Program-made: the position numbers and the translations under genes
Notes under the pieces: generated by a model
The model's input: the letters and a program-made list of their open reading frames with translations, nothing else
Told to the model about the DNA's origin: nothing
Database searches by the model: none
Part shown: one piece after another, positions 1-9,264 of the stretch
Layout: each line of letters opens with the position of its first letter
Numbering within the stretch: the first letter of the stretch is position 1
Assembly: GCF_031846485.1 (NCBI RefSeq)
Contig: NZ_JAVRHQ010000012.1
Coordinates: forward strand, 75,289-139,288
Direction: 5' to 3'
Length of the DNA stretch: 64,000 nucleotides
Source of the DNA: Autumnicola tepida
GTDB taxonomy: Bacteria > Bacteroidota > Bacteroidia > Flavobacteriales > Flavobacteriaceae

Positions 1-119
1 CCCAGAAATTCCTCCACAGGTATTTCCTCAGTAAATTCCTTTTTTTGGAGCGCCTCAACAATAGAGCTGTTTTCCTTTAGCTCTTCAACACTTTTCCAGT
101 ATTTCTTGTTTGATGACAT
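1..119 (-). CDS. actB: Alternative complex III subunit B, N-terminal fragment (runs off the window)
   Basis: Only the first 39 codons are present; the gene continues beyond base 1. The visible peptide begins MSSNKKYWKSVEEL and continues with an acidic stretch ending IPVEEFLG. This is the characteristic opening of the flavobacterial Tat-translocated molybdopterin-oxidoreductase/iron-sulfur subunit of alternative complex III, in which the twin-arginine motif lies further inside the protein and so cannot be seen here. It starts 47 bases after the stop of the multiheme cytochrome on the same strand, the normal actA-actB order. In the family the subunit passes electrons from quinol towards cytochrome c or an oxidase. 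Assignment rests on the N-terminal signature and on the neighbour. Confidence 0.75.
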   Translation of the reverse strand, partial: MSSNKKYWKSVEELKENSSIVEALQKKEFTEEIPVEEFL

Positions 120-166
120 ATATTTAAATATTACTTTCTTAAAAAATTATTTTACCAGAGCACGTC

Positions 167-1537
167 CTAATAGTGACACTTACCGCACTCGATACTACCC
201 ATTTCTGCGGCAGTTATCTCTTCTACTCCGTATTTTTTAGCTAACTGGGCATGAATTTTTTCATAATAGTCATTACCCTCCATTCTAACTTCTGTTTCCC
301 GGTGACAGTTGACACACCAGCCCATAGTTAATGGCGCATATTGATAAACCACTTCCATTTCCTCTATAGGACCATGACACTTCTGGCACTGCACCCCAGC
401 CACTGTTACGTGCTGTGAGTGATTGAAATAAGCAAAATCCGGAAGATTATGAAGTCTTTCCCATTTTACAGGTTTTACATCACCACTATAAGTCCTGGAA
501 GCAGGATCCCATCCCACAGCGTCATATAGCTTGGCAATTTCACCGTCATAAAATTCTTTTGAGTATTCTTCTGTAGCAGTCTCTGGCGCAACTTCTGAAA
601 TAGCCTTATGACAGTTCATACAAACATTAAGGGAAGGAATACCAGAAACTTTAGAAACCCTGGCAGAAGAGTGACAATATTTACATTCTATCTCATTATC
701 CCCGGCATGTATTCTATGTGAATAGTGAATAGGCTGGATTGGCTGATATCCCTGGTCTACTCCAACCTGCATCATCCAACCGTAAGCGAAATATCCAACA
801 GCCAGCAAAACCACCACAGAACTTACTACAATCAGGAATTGATTTTCCACAAATGATTTGTAGATAGGTTTTCTTTTAGGTTTCTCAGGCAATACCACAC
901 CGCTTGCACTCGCGAAGTTCCTTAAGGTTTTGTTTACCAGAAATAATACCGCAAGCAGCATTACCAGAACAAAAACAAGGATTCCAAGAATTATATTTAA
1001 AGAAACGCCGCCACCTGAAGTACCTTGCCCGGCTCCCCCTGCTGGAGTTTGAGCCGCTGCGGGCTCAGGTTTAGGCTGCTCTACATAAGCAAGAATATCA
1101 TTAATATCATCTTCAGATAACTGCGGAAAAGCAGGCATCTGGGTTTCGTTATATTCTTCAAAAATAGCGATCGCATCCTGGTCTCCTGACGCTCTTAGAT
1201 TAGCATTATTATGCACCCACTTATAGATCCACTCCAAATCCTGGCGCGAAGTCACCCCATTTAAGGCAGGCCCGATAGATTCAGAATATGGCTTATGACA
1301 AGCAGCACATAAGGAATTAAAAAGCGATTTCCCATTGGAAGCATCACCTAAAGCGGCCCCGGCACCAGAACCTTCAGATTGCCCTCCTTCAGACTGTTCC
1401 TGCTGAGCAGCATCTCCATCCTGGGCCGATGCATCTGCCTGGTCCTGAGCAATCCCAATAACTGTAAACGAGAAAAAAAACGCTACTCCTAAAAGCAGTA
1501 ATCGTGAAGTTGATTGGCGGTATTTCACCTTTTTCAT
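167..1537 (-). CDS. actA: Alternative complex III multiheme cytochrome c (ActA-like, fused to a monoheme cytochrome)
   Basis: Quinol:cytochrome c/oxidase electron transfer subunit exposed to the periplasm. I count six CxxCH haem motifs: CAACH in an N-terminal class I cytochrome domain, then CKYCH, CMNCH, CQKCH, CVNCH and CGKCH in the C-terminal pentahaem part. Between the two lies a hydrophobic segment (about residues 185-205), a charged loop, and a second hydrophobic segment (about 235-255). I chose the ATG at 1537 (456 aa) because it opens a clear signal peptide, MKKVKYRQ followed by LLLLGVAFFFSF; the in-frame ATG at 1609 would add 24 residues in front of it. The stretch after the signal is Gln/Glu/Gly rich. 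It leads the act operon, with actB directly downstream. Confidence 0.9.
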   Translation of the reverse strand: MKKVKYRQSTSRLLLLGVAFFFSFTVIGIAQDQADASAQDGDAAQQEQSEGGQSEGSGAGAALGDASNGKSLFNSLCAACHKPYSESIGPALNGVTSRQDLEWIYKWVHNNANLRASGDQDAIAIFEEYNETQMPAFPQLSEDDINDILAYVEQPKPEPAAAQTPAGGAGQGTSGGGVSLNIILGILVFVLVMLLAVLFLVNKTLRNFASASGVVLPEKPKRKPIYKSFVENQFLIVVSSVVVLLAVGYFAYGWMMQVGVDQGYQPIQPIHYSHRIHAGDNEIECKYCHSSARVSKVSGIPSLNVCMNCHKAISEVAPETATEEYSKEFYDGEIAKLYDAVGWDPASRTYSGDVKPVKWERLHNLPDFAYFNHSQHVTVAGVQCQKCHGPIEEMEVVYQYAPLTMGWCVNCHRETEVRMEGNDYYEKIHAQLAKKYGVEEITAAEMGSIECGKCHY

Positions 1538-1631
1538 ATTGTAAGTTGAATTAACGTCTAAACTTTGGTACGGTTTTTCTACTAAAGCTACTCCAGCAAA
1601 AAACGCCATTTCGTACCCCTAAATTCGGTCA

Positions 1632-1639
1632 CAAAAGTA
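1632..1639 (-). promoter_or_regulatory. Flavobacterial -7 element (TACTTTTG) for actA
   Basis: On the minus strand the sequence reads TACTTTTG, a full match to TAnnTTTG. It lies 22 bases before the upstream in-frame ATG (1609) and about 95 before the ATG preferred here. No good TTG is seen at the -33 position. Predicted transcript start is near 1626. Confidence 0.45.
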
Positions 1640-1736
1640 AGATATAAAGTCGATTTTAGGAATGTTACAATAGTGTTAATCGATAATTTATATTAGTTCT
1701 AAATAATAATTAAGAACACTTTTAAGTTTTATATTT

Positions 1737-1744
1737 TACATTTG
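1737..1744 (+). promoter_or_regulatory. Flavobacterial -7 element (TACATTTG) for the SPOR gene
   Basis: TACATTTG matches TAnnTTTG exactly and sits 17 bases before the ATG at 1762, leaving a leader of roughly ten bases. No clear -33 TTG. Confidence 0.5.
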
Positions 1745-1761
1745 TTTCAAACACCATAACT

Positions 1762-2151
1762 ATGAGAATTTTAGCTCCAAAAAAGATGATAATCGCCGCT
1801 TTTGTGGCCACTTTTTTTTATACGTCTTCCTCCGCCCAAACCGGAAATATTAACATATATCAGGATGAAAAAATCCCGAAACTCCTGGAAATAAAGACAG
1901 AAATGTCTAAGGAAAATCAAATCGGCGACCGGTATAAAATTCAGCTGTTTTATGGGGATAATAATGAGGCAAGCGAAGTCTATAAAGAATATACCAGCCA
2001 GTTTGAATACCCTGCAATTATCGACTACGAAACTCCAAATTATAAAGTTTACGTAGGAAATTTCCGAAATCGTCTTGAAGCGGACAGAGCTCTTCTGGCT
2101 ATTAAAGAAGCCTTCCCCGGAGCTTTTATTCCGAAGCCAAAAAGGAAATAA
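1762..2151 (+). CDS. Secreted SPOR-domain protein
   Basis: A 129-residue protein with an N-terminal signal peptide (MIIAAFVATFFYTSSSAQ, cleavage probably after SSA-Q) and a C-terminal SPOR domain from about residue 57, starting RYKIQLFYGD and ending with the usual second strand YKVYVGNFRNRLEADRA. SPOR domains bind denuded peptidoglycan glycan strands and usually act at the division septum; here the protein is periplasmic with no membrane anchor, so a wall-binding role is likely but the partner is unknown. It lies between the divergent act operon and the convergent infB, the usual order near infB in this family. Confidence 0.85.
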   Translation: MRILAPKKMIIAAFVATFFYTSSSAQTGNINIYQDEKIPKLLEIKTEMSKENQIGDRYKIQLFYGDNNEASEVYKEYTSQFEYPAIIDYETPNYKVYVGNFRNRLEADRALLAIKEAFPGAFIPKPKRK

Positions 2152-2172
2152 TTTCAGCCATTTATATAAAAG

Positions 2173-2204
2173 AAAAATGCCGCTCATTCCCGAGCGGCTT
2201 TTTT
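2173..2204. terminator. Bidirectional intrinsic terminator between the SPOR gene and infB
   Basis: GCCGCTC and GAGCGGC form a perfect 7-bp stem around a 6-base loop, with a T run after it and an A run before it, so it can end transcription from both sides of this convergent pair. Confidence 0.85.
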
Positions 2205-2226
2205 CTTTTATTGAGAATATCGAATG

Positions 2227-4995
2227 TTATTTCAATTTCTTTTTAACTTCTACTTCCCTGAAGGCTTCAACTACATCACCCTCCTTAATATCATTGTAGT
2301 TCTTAACCTGCAAACCACAATCATAACCTTTGGAAACTTCTTTCACGTCATCCTTAAATCTTTTCAAAGAAGCAAGTTCTCCAGTGAATACCACTACCCC
2401 GTCACGAATTAGACGGATTCCGGAACTTCTGTATATTTTTCCTGAAGTTACCATACAACCGGCAATTGTTCCGATTTTTGAAATTTTGAAGGTTTCCCTT
2501 ATTTCAGCAGTACCGGTAATTTCTTCTTTCAGCTCCGGAGAAAGCATTCCTTCCATCGCATCCTTAAGATCGTTGATTGCATCATAAATAATGGAATAGG
2601 TTCTGATGTCAATTTCTTCCTTATCTGCAACCTGTCTTGCATTTCCGGCAGGACGTACATTAAATCCGATAATTACAGCATCTGAGGCTGAAGCCAGCAA
2701 TACGTCACTTTCAGTAATTGCGCCTACTCCTTTATGAATGATATTCACCTGAATTTCTTCAGTAGAAAGTTTCTGGAAACTGTCTGTAAGAGCTTCCACA
2801 GATCCGTCCACGTCACCTTTCAGGATAATATTAAGTTCTTTAAATTCTCCCAGTGCAATCCTACGTCCAATTTCATCAAGCGTAATATGCCTTTGGGTCC
2901 TAACGGTTTGCTCACGCTGCAACTGAGTCCTCTTGGCAGCGATGTTTTTAGCTTCCCGTTCGTCTGTCATCACCTTAAAGGTATCACCTGCCTGAGGCGC
3001 ACCATCAAGGCCAAGAATAGAGACAGGCGTTGATGGGCCGGCTTCTTTCACATCTTTGCCACGCTCATCCTGCATAGCCTTTATCTTACCGCTGCTCCTG
3101 CCCGCAAGTACATAATCTCCAATGCTAAGTGTACCAGACTGTACAAGAACAGTAGAAACGTAACCACGCCCACGATCCAGGTAAGCTTCCACCACAGTAC
3201 CGGTGGCAAGGCGATCTGGATTAGATTGCAGCTCCAGGATTTCAGCTTCAAGCAATACTTTTTCAAGCAATTCCTTTACACCCATTCCTGTTTTAGCTGA
3301 AATATCGTGCGACTGGATTTTACCTCCCCAATCCTCTACCAGCAGGTTCATAGCCGCCAGTTTTTCTTTAATTTTTTCAGGATTTGCCGTTGGCAAATCA
3401 GATTTATTAATCGCGAAAACAATAGGTACACCTGCAGCCTGCGCATGCGAAATAGCTTCCTTGGTTTGAGGCATCACATCATCATCTGCCGCAATCACAA
3501 TAATCGCGATATCGGTTACCTGCGCACCACGAGCACGCATCGCCGTAAAGGCTTCGTGACCCGGGGTATCCAAAAAGGCAATTTTCTGTCCGCCTTCCAG
3601 CTCTACTCCATAAGCACCAATATGCTGGGTAATTCCACCACTTTCGCCGGCGATCACATTTTCCTGACGAATGTAATCCAGCAAAGAAGTTTTACCATGG
3701 TCTACGTGACCCATTACGGTTACAATAGGAGCTCTTGGTTTAAGGTCTTCAGGATTTTCTTCTACTTCCTGAGTGGTTTCCTCTTCATCTGCGGTTACAA
3801 ATTCAACTTCATATCCAAATTCCTCAGCAACAATAGAAAGGGTTTCAGCATCAAGCCTCTGGTTCATGGTAACCATCATCCCAAGAGACATACAAGCTGA
3901 GATCACTTTGGTAACCGGCACATTCATCATGCTGGAAATTTCAGTAACCGTAACAAACTCAGTCACCTTTAATGTTTTGCTTTCCAGTTCCTGTTGTGCA
4001 AGATCCTCTTCGGAACGTTGACGGTGCTGATCCCTTTTTCCTCTTCTATATTTAGCTCCTTTTCCTTTACCAGATTTCCCCTGAAGTTTCTCAAGAGTTT
4101 CCCTAACCTGTTTCTGAACTTCTTCTTCGCTTGGCTCTTCTTTGGCTATAGGCCTTGAACGCGGTTTATTGCGTCCTTTCCTGCCTCCACCTCCACCGGA
4201 AGCTCCAGGTTTTACATCTTTGCTAATTCTCCTGCGACGTTTTTTACGTTTGTCCTTATCGTCAGCAGCTTTTTTGTCGTCTTTTTTCTTTTCAGGTTTT
4301 TTGAACTTGGAAAGATCAATTTTTTCACCTGTAAAGTTTGGCCCCTCAAGTTTAGCGTAATTGGTCTTAAGGGTATTGGATTCTTCTTCCTTCTCGCCGG
4401 AAGCTTCTGTTTTATCTTCCTGTTTTACAGCTTCTTCCTTAGCCTGGGGTTTTTCTTCCTCTTTTGGTGTGGCAGGAGCTTCTTTTTCAGGTTTTTTCTC
4501 TTCTTCTGAAGTTGTCTTTTCCGGTTTAGCTTCTTCAGGCTCAGGAGTCTCTGCCGCGGGCTGTTCGGCTTTTTCAGGCTCTTTTTCCTTTTCAGTTTCA
4601 GAAGCGTCAGAAGTTCCGGGTTTTTTATCGAGGTCTATTTTTCCGACTTTTTTAGGCCCGGAAAGTTTAGCTCTCGCAGAAACAACTTCCTCCTCTTTCT
4701 CCTTTTCCTTTTTATCCTCAGCCTTGCGTTTATCTTCCAACTCTTTTTCGCGGGCTAAACGAATTTCTTCCTTCTCTTTCCTCTTTTCCTCTCCTACTTC
4801 TTTGGAAGCCACCTTTTTGCTTTTATCGGTTTGAAATTCGTCAAAAAGCACCTGATAGGTTTCAGGGGAGATTTTGGTAGTGGGACGCGCTTCAATGTCG
4901 TGGCCCTGGGAATTCAAGAATTCCACAGCCCGATCCAACGAAATATTGAATTCGCGTAATACCTTGTTTAATCGCATTGTTTTTGCTTCAGCCAT
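2227..4995 (-). CDS. infB: Translation initiation factor IF-2
   Basis: GTPase that delivers initiator fMet-tRNA to the 30S subunit. At 922 aa it has an IF2 N-terminal domain (about residues 7-50), a very long Lys/Glu/Pro linker (about 55-330), a second IF2 N-type segment (about 345-400), then the G domain: G1 GHVDHGKT at 429-436, G3 DTPGHEAF, G4 NKSD, followed by the domain II barrel, IF2 domain 3 and the C-terminal fMet-tRNA barrel. Start MAEAKTMRLNKV is the usual flavobacterial one. It is the last gene of rimP-nusA-infB, 62 bases after nusA. The highly charged linker explains the many false open frames on the other strand. Confidence 0.98.
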   Translation of the reverse strand: MAEAKTMRLNKVLREFNISLDRAVEFLNSQGHDIEARPTTKISPETYQVLFDEFQTDKSKKVASKEVGEEKRKEKEEIRLAREKELEDKRKAEDKKEKEKEEEVVSARAKLSGPKKVGKIDLDKKPGTSDASETEKEKEPEKAEQPAAETPEPEEAKPEKTTSEEEKKPEKEAPATPKEEEKPQAKEEAVKQEDKTEASGEKEEESNTLKTNYAKLEGPNFTGEKIDLSKFKKPEKKKDDKKAADDKDKRKKRRRRISKDVKPGASGGGGGRKGRNKPRSRPIAKEEPSEEEVQKQVRETLEKLQGKSGKGKGAKYRRGKRDQHRQRSEEDLAQQELESKTLKVTEFVTVTEISSMMNVPVTKVISACMSLGMMVTMNQRLDAETLSIVAEEFGYEVEFVTADEEETTQEVEENPEDLKPRAPIVTVMGHVDHGKTSLLDYIRQENVIAGESGGITQHIGAYGVELEGGQKIAFLDTPGHEAFTAMRARGAQVTDIAIIVIAADDDVMPQTKEAISHAQAAGVPIVFAINKSDLPTANPEKIKEKLAAMNLLVEDWGGKIQSHDISAKTGMGVKELLEKVLLEAEILELQSNPDRLATGTVVEAYLDRGRGYVSTVLVQSGTLSIGDYVLAGRSSGKIKAMQDERGKDVKEAGPSTPVSILGLDGAPQAGDTFKVMTDEREAKNIAAKRTQLQREQTVRTQRHITLDEIGRRIALGEFKELNIILKGDVDGSVEALTDSFQKLSTEEIQVNIIHKGVGAITESDVLLASASDAVIIGFNVRPAGNARQVADKEEIDIRTYSIIYDAINDLKDAMEGMLSPELKEEITGTAEIRETFKISKIGTIAGCMVTSGKIYRSSGIRLIRDGVVVFTGELASLKRFKDDVKEVSKGYDCGLQVKNYNDIKEGDVVEAFREVEVKKKLK

Positions 4996-5057
4996 AAATT
5001 GCCCTCTAAATTAACCTCTTTTTGTTTATTATAAAAAAATGTTCTGAATCCAAAGAC

Positions 5058-6293
5058 TTATTCTTCCTCAAATTCTTCACGCAAAACCTGGAATACCGCC
5101 CTAACAGTCTCTTCTTCAAGATCTGTACGGCGCACAAGATCATCTACATCCTGTTCCAATATACTCTTTGCAGTGTCCAGGCCTATTTTAGAAAATTCAG
5201 CAATCACCCAATCTTCAATTTCATCTGCAAATTCACTCAATTCAACATCTTCCTCCACACCTTCTCTAAACACATCTATTTCAAACCCGGTAAGTTGTCC
5301 AGCCAGCCTGATATTATGGCCTCCACGGCCAATGGCCTTAGAAACCTCTTCCGGCCTCAACATTACCTCAGCCCTTTTATTCTCTTCATCTAATTTAATT
5401 GAAGTTATTTTAGCCGGGCTAAGAGCTCTTGTGATAAACAACTGGTCGTTGTTTGTATAATTAATCACATCTATATTTTCATTGCCCAATTCACGAACTA
5501 TACTGTGAATACGGGATCCCTTCATTCCAACACAGGCACCAACAGGATCTATCCTGTCATCATAAGAATCTACCGCCACTTTTGCCTTTTCACCAGGAAC
5601 CCTTACTACTTTTTTGATAGTAATAAGACCGTCAAAAACCTCAGGGATTTCCTGTTCAAACAGTTTTTCAAGGAAGCCGGGCGCAGTACGGGACATAATA
5701 ATGGTAGGTTTATTACCTTTTAACTCCACACTCTCTATAACTCCTCGCACATTTTCTCCTTTTCTGAAGAAATCTGAAGGGATTTGCCTGTCTTTTGGCA
5801 GCACAATTTCATTCCCTTCATCATCAAGCAGAATTATCGCACGATGCCTGATGTGATGAACTTCTGCATTATATATCTCTCCTTCAAGCTCCTTAAATTG
5901 CTTGTAAATATTGGTATTATCGTGTTCATGGATCTTGGAAATAAGGTTTTGCCTTAACGCAAGAATCGCCCTTCTACCCAAATCTTTCAATTTCACCTCT
6001 TCAGAAACATCTTCCCCCACCTCAAAATCAGGCTCAATTCTTCTCGCTTCACTAAGCGAAATTTCCTGGTTGGGATCTTCCACCTCGCCATCGGCAACCA
6101 CTACCCGGTTTCTCCAGATTTCGAGATCTCCTTTATCAGGGTTTACAATAATATCAAAATTATCATCTTCACCATACTTTTTCTTCAAAGCATTCCTAAA
6201 AACATCTTCTAAAATCGCCATCAAGGTAACGCGATCTATTAATTTATCATCTTTAAATTCTGAAAATGACTCTATCAAGGCGATATTTTCCAT
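5058..6293 (-). CDS. nusA: Transcription termination/antitermination factor NusA
   Basis: RNA polymerase-binding elongation factor controlling pausing, termination and antitermination. The 411 residues show the N-terminal polymerase-binding domain (about 1-125), an S1 RNA-binding domain (about 130-200, with GENVRGVIESVELKG), and two KH domains (about 225-345), the first with VGACVGMKGSRI and the second with AIGRGGHNIRLAGQ. The C-terminal acidic part (345-411) is a single helix-hairpin-helix-like region; the second acidic repeat found in E. coli is absent, as usual outside proteobacteria. It starts 12 bases after rimP and is followed by infB. Confidence 0.98.
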   Translation of the reverse strand: MENIALIESFSEFKDDKLIDRVTLMAILEDVFRNALKKKYGEDDNFDIIVNPDKGDLEIWRNRVVVADGEVEDPNQEISLSEARRIEPDFEVGEDVSEEVKLKDLGRRAILALRQNLISKIHEHDNTNIYKQFKELEGEIYNAEVHHIRHRAIILLDDEGNEIVLPKDRQIPSDFFRKGENVRGVIESVELKGNKPTIIMSRTAPGFLEKLFEQEIPEVFDGLITIKKVVRVPGEKAKVAVDSYDDRIDPVGACVGMKGSRIHSIVRELGNENIDVINYTNNDQLFITRALSPAKITSIKLDEENKRAEVMLRPEEVSKAIGRGGHNIRLAGQLTGFEIDVFREGVEEDVELSEFADEIEDWVIAEFSKIGLDTAKSILEQDVDDLVRRTDLEEETVRAVFQVLREEFEEE

Positions 6294-6305
6294 ATCAATT
6301 TTTGA

Positions 6306-6767
6306 TTAAAATGTTATCATAACTTTAGCTTCCACAATACCTGAATAGGACAACACAGCTTCTTTTTCCACGGTATGTTTTCCTTTTCCTACGGGTTTGG
6401 GTTCGCGGGTTTTCCACTTCAGGTGAATTTCTTCCTCATTTGCACTGGTTAATGTACCTTCAATATTATCATCGTTGGTTTTAACCTGCAATTTCCTTCC
6501 TATATTTTTTTTGTATTGCCGGGGCAGGCGCAGCGGCTCTGTGACCCCCGAAGAAGTTACTTCAAGAGAGAAATCCTCCTCTTCCCTATCCAGGTTGTGC
6601 TCTATGCTCCGGCTCACTTCTATACAGTCGTTTACCGAAATTCCCTGGTCACCATCAATCACAACTTTAATATTATTATTGCTGCTAATGTCAAGACTGA
6701 TTAAAAATAAAGAATTATTTTTTTCGAAAGCCTCATTCAGCAAATTTTCTACTTTCTCCTGCAACAT
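6306..6767 (-). CDS. rimP: Ribosome maturation factor RimP
   Basis: Assists maturation of the 30S subunit. I start it at the ATG at 6767 (MLQEKVENLLNEAF, 153 aa, normal family length). The open frame extends 48 codons further upstream, but that part would cross a hairpin, the predicted promoter and a low-complexity region, and does not resemble RimP. Recognisable parts are the N-terminal alpha/beta domain with VVIDGDQGISVNDCIEVSR and the barrel with LEVTSSGVTEPLRLPRQYKK. First gene of the rimP-nusA-infB operon. Confidence 0.93.
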   Translation of the reverse strand: MLQEKVENLLNEAFEKNNSLFLISLDISSNNNIKVVIDGDQGISVNDCIEVSRSIEHNLDREEEDFSLEVTSSGVTEPLRLPRQYKKNIGRKLQVKTNDDNIEGTLTSANEEEIHLKWKTREPKPVGKGKHTVEKEAVLSYSGIVEAKVMITF

Positions 6768-6775
6768 ACTATTAT

Positions 6776-6801
6776 AAAAAGAGGGGACTTTTCGTCCCCT
6801 C
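6776..6801 (-). promoter_or_regulatory. Terminator-like hairpin in the rimP leader (possible attenuator)
   Basis: Read on the minus strand: an 8-bp perfect stem GAGGGGAC / GTCCCCTC with a 5-base loop, followed at once by TTTTT, ending only 8 bases before the rimP ATG. It lies inside the predicted transcript (the -7 element is at 6827-6834). It therefore looks like an intrinsic terminator placed in the leader of the rimP-nusA-infB operon rather than at the end of a gene. Confidence 0.6.
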
Positions 6802-6826
6802 GCTGTACTTTTTAGTTTCAACGATG

Positions 6827-6834
6827 CAAATATA
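6827..6834 (-). promoter_or_regulatory. Flavobacterial -7 element (TATATTTG) for rimP-nusA-infB
   Basis: Minus strand TATATTTG matches TAnnTTTG. A start near 6820 would give a leader of about 53 bases containing the hairpin at 6781-6801. Confidence 0.5.
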
Positions 6835-6931
6835 ATAATAAAATCGGAGATAGAAAACCGCTTACGCAATGATAATTTATTCGTAAATTTATGATAATAA
6901 ATACTTTCCAACCTTGCTAATTCAGGGCATT

Positions 6932-7759
6932 ATGAAAAAAATCCTCGTTCCCACCGATTTTTCTGATCAGGCTGAAGTCGCATTAAAAGTCGCGGCGAAT
7001 CTCGCCAAAAAGTTTGACAGCGAAATTTTCCTGCTCCACATGCTGGAATTACCGCTTCAACTCATCGATCCTGTAGAAGGAAGCTCCTCCCGAAACCTGC
7101 CGGAGTCCATTTTTTTTATGAAACTTGCCCACCAGCGTTTTGGCAAATTAATGCAGAGACCATTTTTAGAAGGCATTAAAGTTCATGAATCTGTACAATT
7201 TCACCAGGCTTTTGAAGGAATTAAAGATTTTAGCGAAGAAATTGACTGCGACCTGATTGTAATGGGTTCTCATGGTGCCAGCGGTTTTAAGGAAATGTTC
7301 ATTGGCTCCAATACAGAAAAAGTGGTACGTTCGTCCCAAATTCCCGTGCTGGTTATTAAGAACAGTGATGCCGTTCTTAATGCAGAAAATTTCGTTTTTG
7401 CAACAGATGCATCGGCATCAACCATGCATACCGCACAAAAGGCAGTAGACTTTGCCAGGACATTGGGTGCCGCCTTACATCTTTTATACATCAACACTCC
7501 TAATGAATTTATAACTTCAAAGGAAGCCGGGGAAAGATTGAGAAAAGTTGCCGAAATCACAGGCACTCAGCCACGGTTCCATATTTATAATGACGTAAGT
7601 GTGGAAAAAGGGATCCTTAATTTTGCCGCCGAAAACAATATAGGGTTAATAGGTATAGGAACCCATGGCAGGAAAGGTCTGGCCCATTTCTTCAACGGCA
7701 GCATAAGTGAGGACCTGGTGAACCATGCGAGGCGGCCGGTAGTCACCTTCAAAATTTAA
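6932..7759 (+). CDS. Tandem universal stress protein (UspA family)
   Basis: A 275-residue protein made of two UspA domains (about 1-145 and 150-275). Both keep the ATP-binding signature G-x2-G-x9-G-S: GSHGASGFKEMFIGS in the first and GTHGRKGLAHFFNGS in the second. Such tandem proteins bind ATP and respond to stress, starvation or low oxygen; the exact role is not predictable. I start at the ATG giving MKKILVPTDFS; the in-frame TTG 18 bases upstream is less likely. The gene diverges from rimP and its stop codon overlaps that of the convergent AsmA-like gene by two bases. Confidence 0.9.
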   Translation: MKKILVPTDFSDQAEVALKVAANLAKKFDSEIFLLHMLELPLQLIDPVEGSSSRNLPESIFFMKLAHQRFGKLMQRPFLEGIKVHESVQFHQAFEGIKDFSEEIDCDLIVMGSHGASGFKEMFIGSNTEKVVRSSQIPVLVIKNSDAVLNAENFVFATDASASTMHTAQKAVDFARTLGAALHLLYINTPNEFITSKEAGERLRKVAEITGTQPRFHIYNDVSVEKGILNFAAENNIGLIGIGTHGRKGLAHFFNGSISEDLVNHARRPVVTFKI

Positions 7760-9264
7760 ATTATAGTTTTTAAAGAACCTTTTCTCACAAAGATCCAGAG
7801 ATAATTCCAGAAAGACTTGGTTTTCTCCCGGGTAACCGTGATATCCTTCAAATCCTTTTCCGCATCTGTGGTATTTTTCACAAAAACATTGGCAATAGCA
7901 GAGAGAAAATTATTCTTTTCCTGTCCATTATTCTTCAAAACCTCCACCTTAAAGTCATTATACGCTAATTCCAGGTCCCCGCCTGCCTGATCATCATCCC
8001 CGGAAAAATCGAAGATCAGGTCATCTATTGCCCCGGAAACTTTTACATTCATAGCCGGCGTGAGAAATTCATTAATTTCATCACTATCCAAATGCCCCAG
8101 GTTCCCGGACATTGTAAAATGGTCTGACACATCACTCACATCAAACTCCCAATGCACCTTTAATGCTGCTTTTTGGTACAGGTCTGTACGGACATCAATT
8201 TGTGTTTTTGGAAAACCGGATTTATCCATCCCTATATTGGTAAGATTATATATAGAGGCATAAAGATTGGAAAAGTCTACCGTTCCTGCAGGACGGTCAG
8301 CCTTTAATTTTTGGGTATAATTTATATAAGCACGATTAATTTCCAGGCTGTCAATCCCCACTTTTACCGGTAGCTCACGCAGCATCTGACTGTATAAATG
8401 TTTAGTCCGCGGATCATCCGGAGGTCGTTTATCCCTGTAAATTATAAGCTCTGCATCATTAAGCTCCATATACGGATTTTGAAACTGAAGGCTGTCATTT
8501 TTTATTTTCCAGGAAAAATCCTTCATCATTATTTCTCCTATAGTAAGGTCGTAACGGTCTTTTTCATAAGGTATATGGCGCTGATGTTCAACTTTACTGT
8601 ACTTTGGGATCATCTTAATGTTCTTTACGCTTATTTTTCCATCTTCAGCATTAATGCTTCCAACGGTTAGGGTATGAAGATCATTCATCTGAAAAAATAA
8701 AGAATCACTTGTAATGCTATAGCCGTCATATTTAAAAGGCACAGGTCCTTTAAGGGTATTTTTGTTTACGGATACTTCCTGAAGCTTTATTTTACTGAAG
8801 GTTGTAAAAAGTTTTGCCACGGAATCTCCCTGGGATATTTTTACATCCCCATTATTAACAATAAGGTTCTTAATTAAAATATCCTGTTTAAAACCGGGGC
8901 TTTTCTTTTTTGATCCTGAAGAATCCTTTTTTGCCATTAATAGCACATGAGGCTCTGAAATGGTAAAATCTCCAACTATAATTTTATTGCTAAACAGGTA
9001 TTTAATAATATCTATACCCTGAAGTTTTGCCTGGGCCACACTAATTGTTTTCCCTTCCATTCGAATTTGAACATTCTCAATACTCGCACTTTTATTCAGA
9101 AGGCTTACCTCAAGATTTTCATAGGAGGATTCTGTTTGTGAAAGTGCATCTTCCAGGCCTTTCTTTAATTTATTTTCAGCTATGTTGTTTACGACTAAAA
9201 GCAAAATCACCAGAAATACGATTACGCCAGCGATAATGCTAATTATTTTTTGAGTCTTATTCAA
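7756..9264 (-). CDS. AsmA-like/DUF748-type membrane-anchored protein
   Basis: A 502-residue protein with one N-terminal membrane helix (about residues 7-28, IISIIAGVIVFLVILLLVV) and a long periplasmic part of short beta strands typical of AsmA/TamB-like proteins: early segment LEVSLLNKSASIENVQIR, and repeated strand pairs through about residue 430. In the family such proteins sit in the inner membrane and affect outer-membrane assembly or lipid transfer. No catalytic motif is visible. Family assignment is from architecture, so an unrelated beta-rich membrane protein is possible. Confidence 0.55.
   Translation of the reverse strand: MNKTQKIISIIAGVIVFLVILLLVVNNIAENKLKKGLEDALSQTESSYENLEVSLLNKSASIENVQIRMEGKTISVAQAKLQGIDIIKYLFSNKIIVGDFTISEPHVLLMAKKDSSGSKKKSPGFKQDILIKNLIVNNGDVKISQGDSVAKLFTTFSKIKLQEVSVNKNTLKGPVPFKYDGYSITSDSLFFQMNDLHTLTVGSINAEDGKISVKNIKMIPKYSKVEHQRHIPYEKDRYDLTIGEIMMKDFSWKIKNDSLQFQNPYMELNDAELIIYRDKRPPDDPRTKHLYSQMLRELPVKVGIDSLEINRAYINYTQKLKADRPAGTVDFSNLYASIYNLTNIGMDKSGFPKTQIDVRTDLYQKAALKVHWEFDVSDVSDHFTMSGNLGHLDSDEINEFLTPAMNVKVSGAIDDLIFDFSGDDDQAGGDLELAYNDFKVEVLKNNGQEKNNFLSAIANVFVKNTTDAEKDLKDITVTREKTKSFWNYLWIFVRKGSLKTII

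Noticed and set aside
1538..1609. N-terminal extension of actA from the ATG at 1609
   Set aside because: It would put 24 non-signal residues in front of an otherwise typical signal peptide; kept only as an alternative.
4361..4834. Long plus-strand frame opposite infB, rich in Ser/Phe
   Set aside because: Mirror image of the Lys/Glu-rich IF-2 linker; shadow frame.
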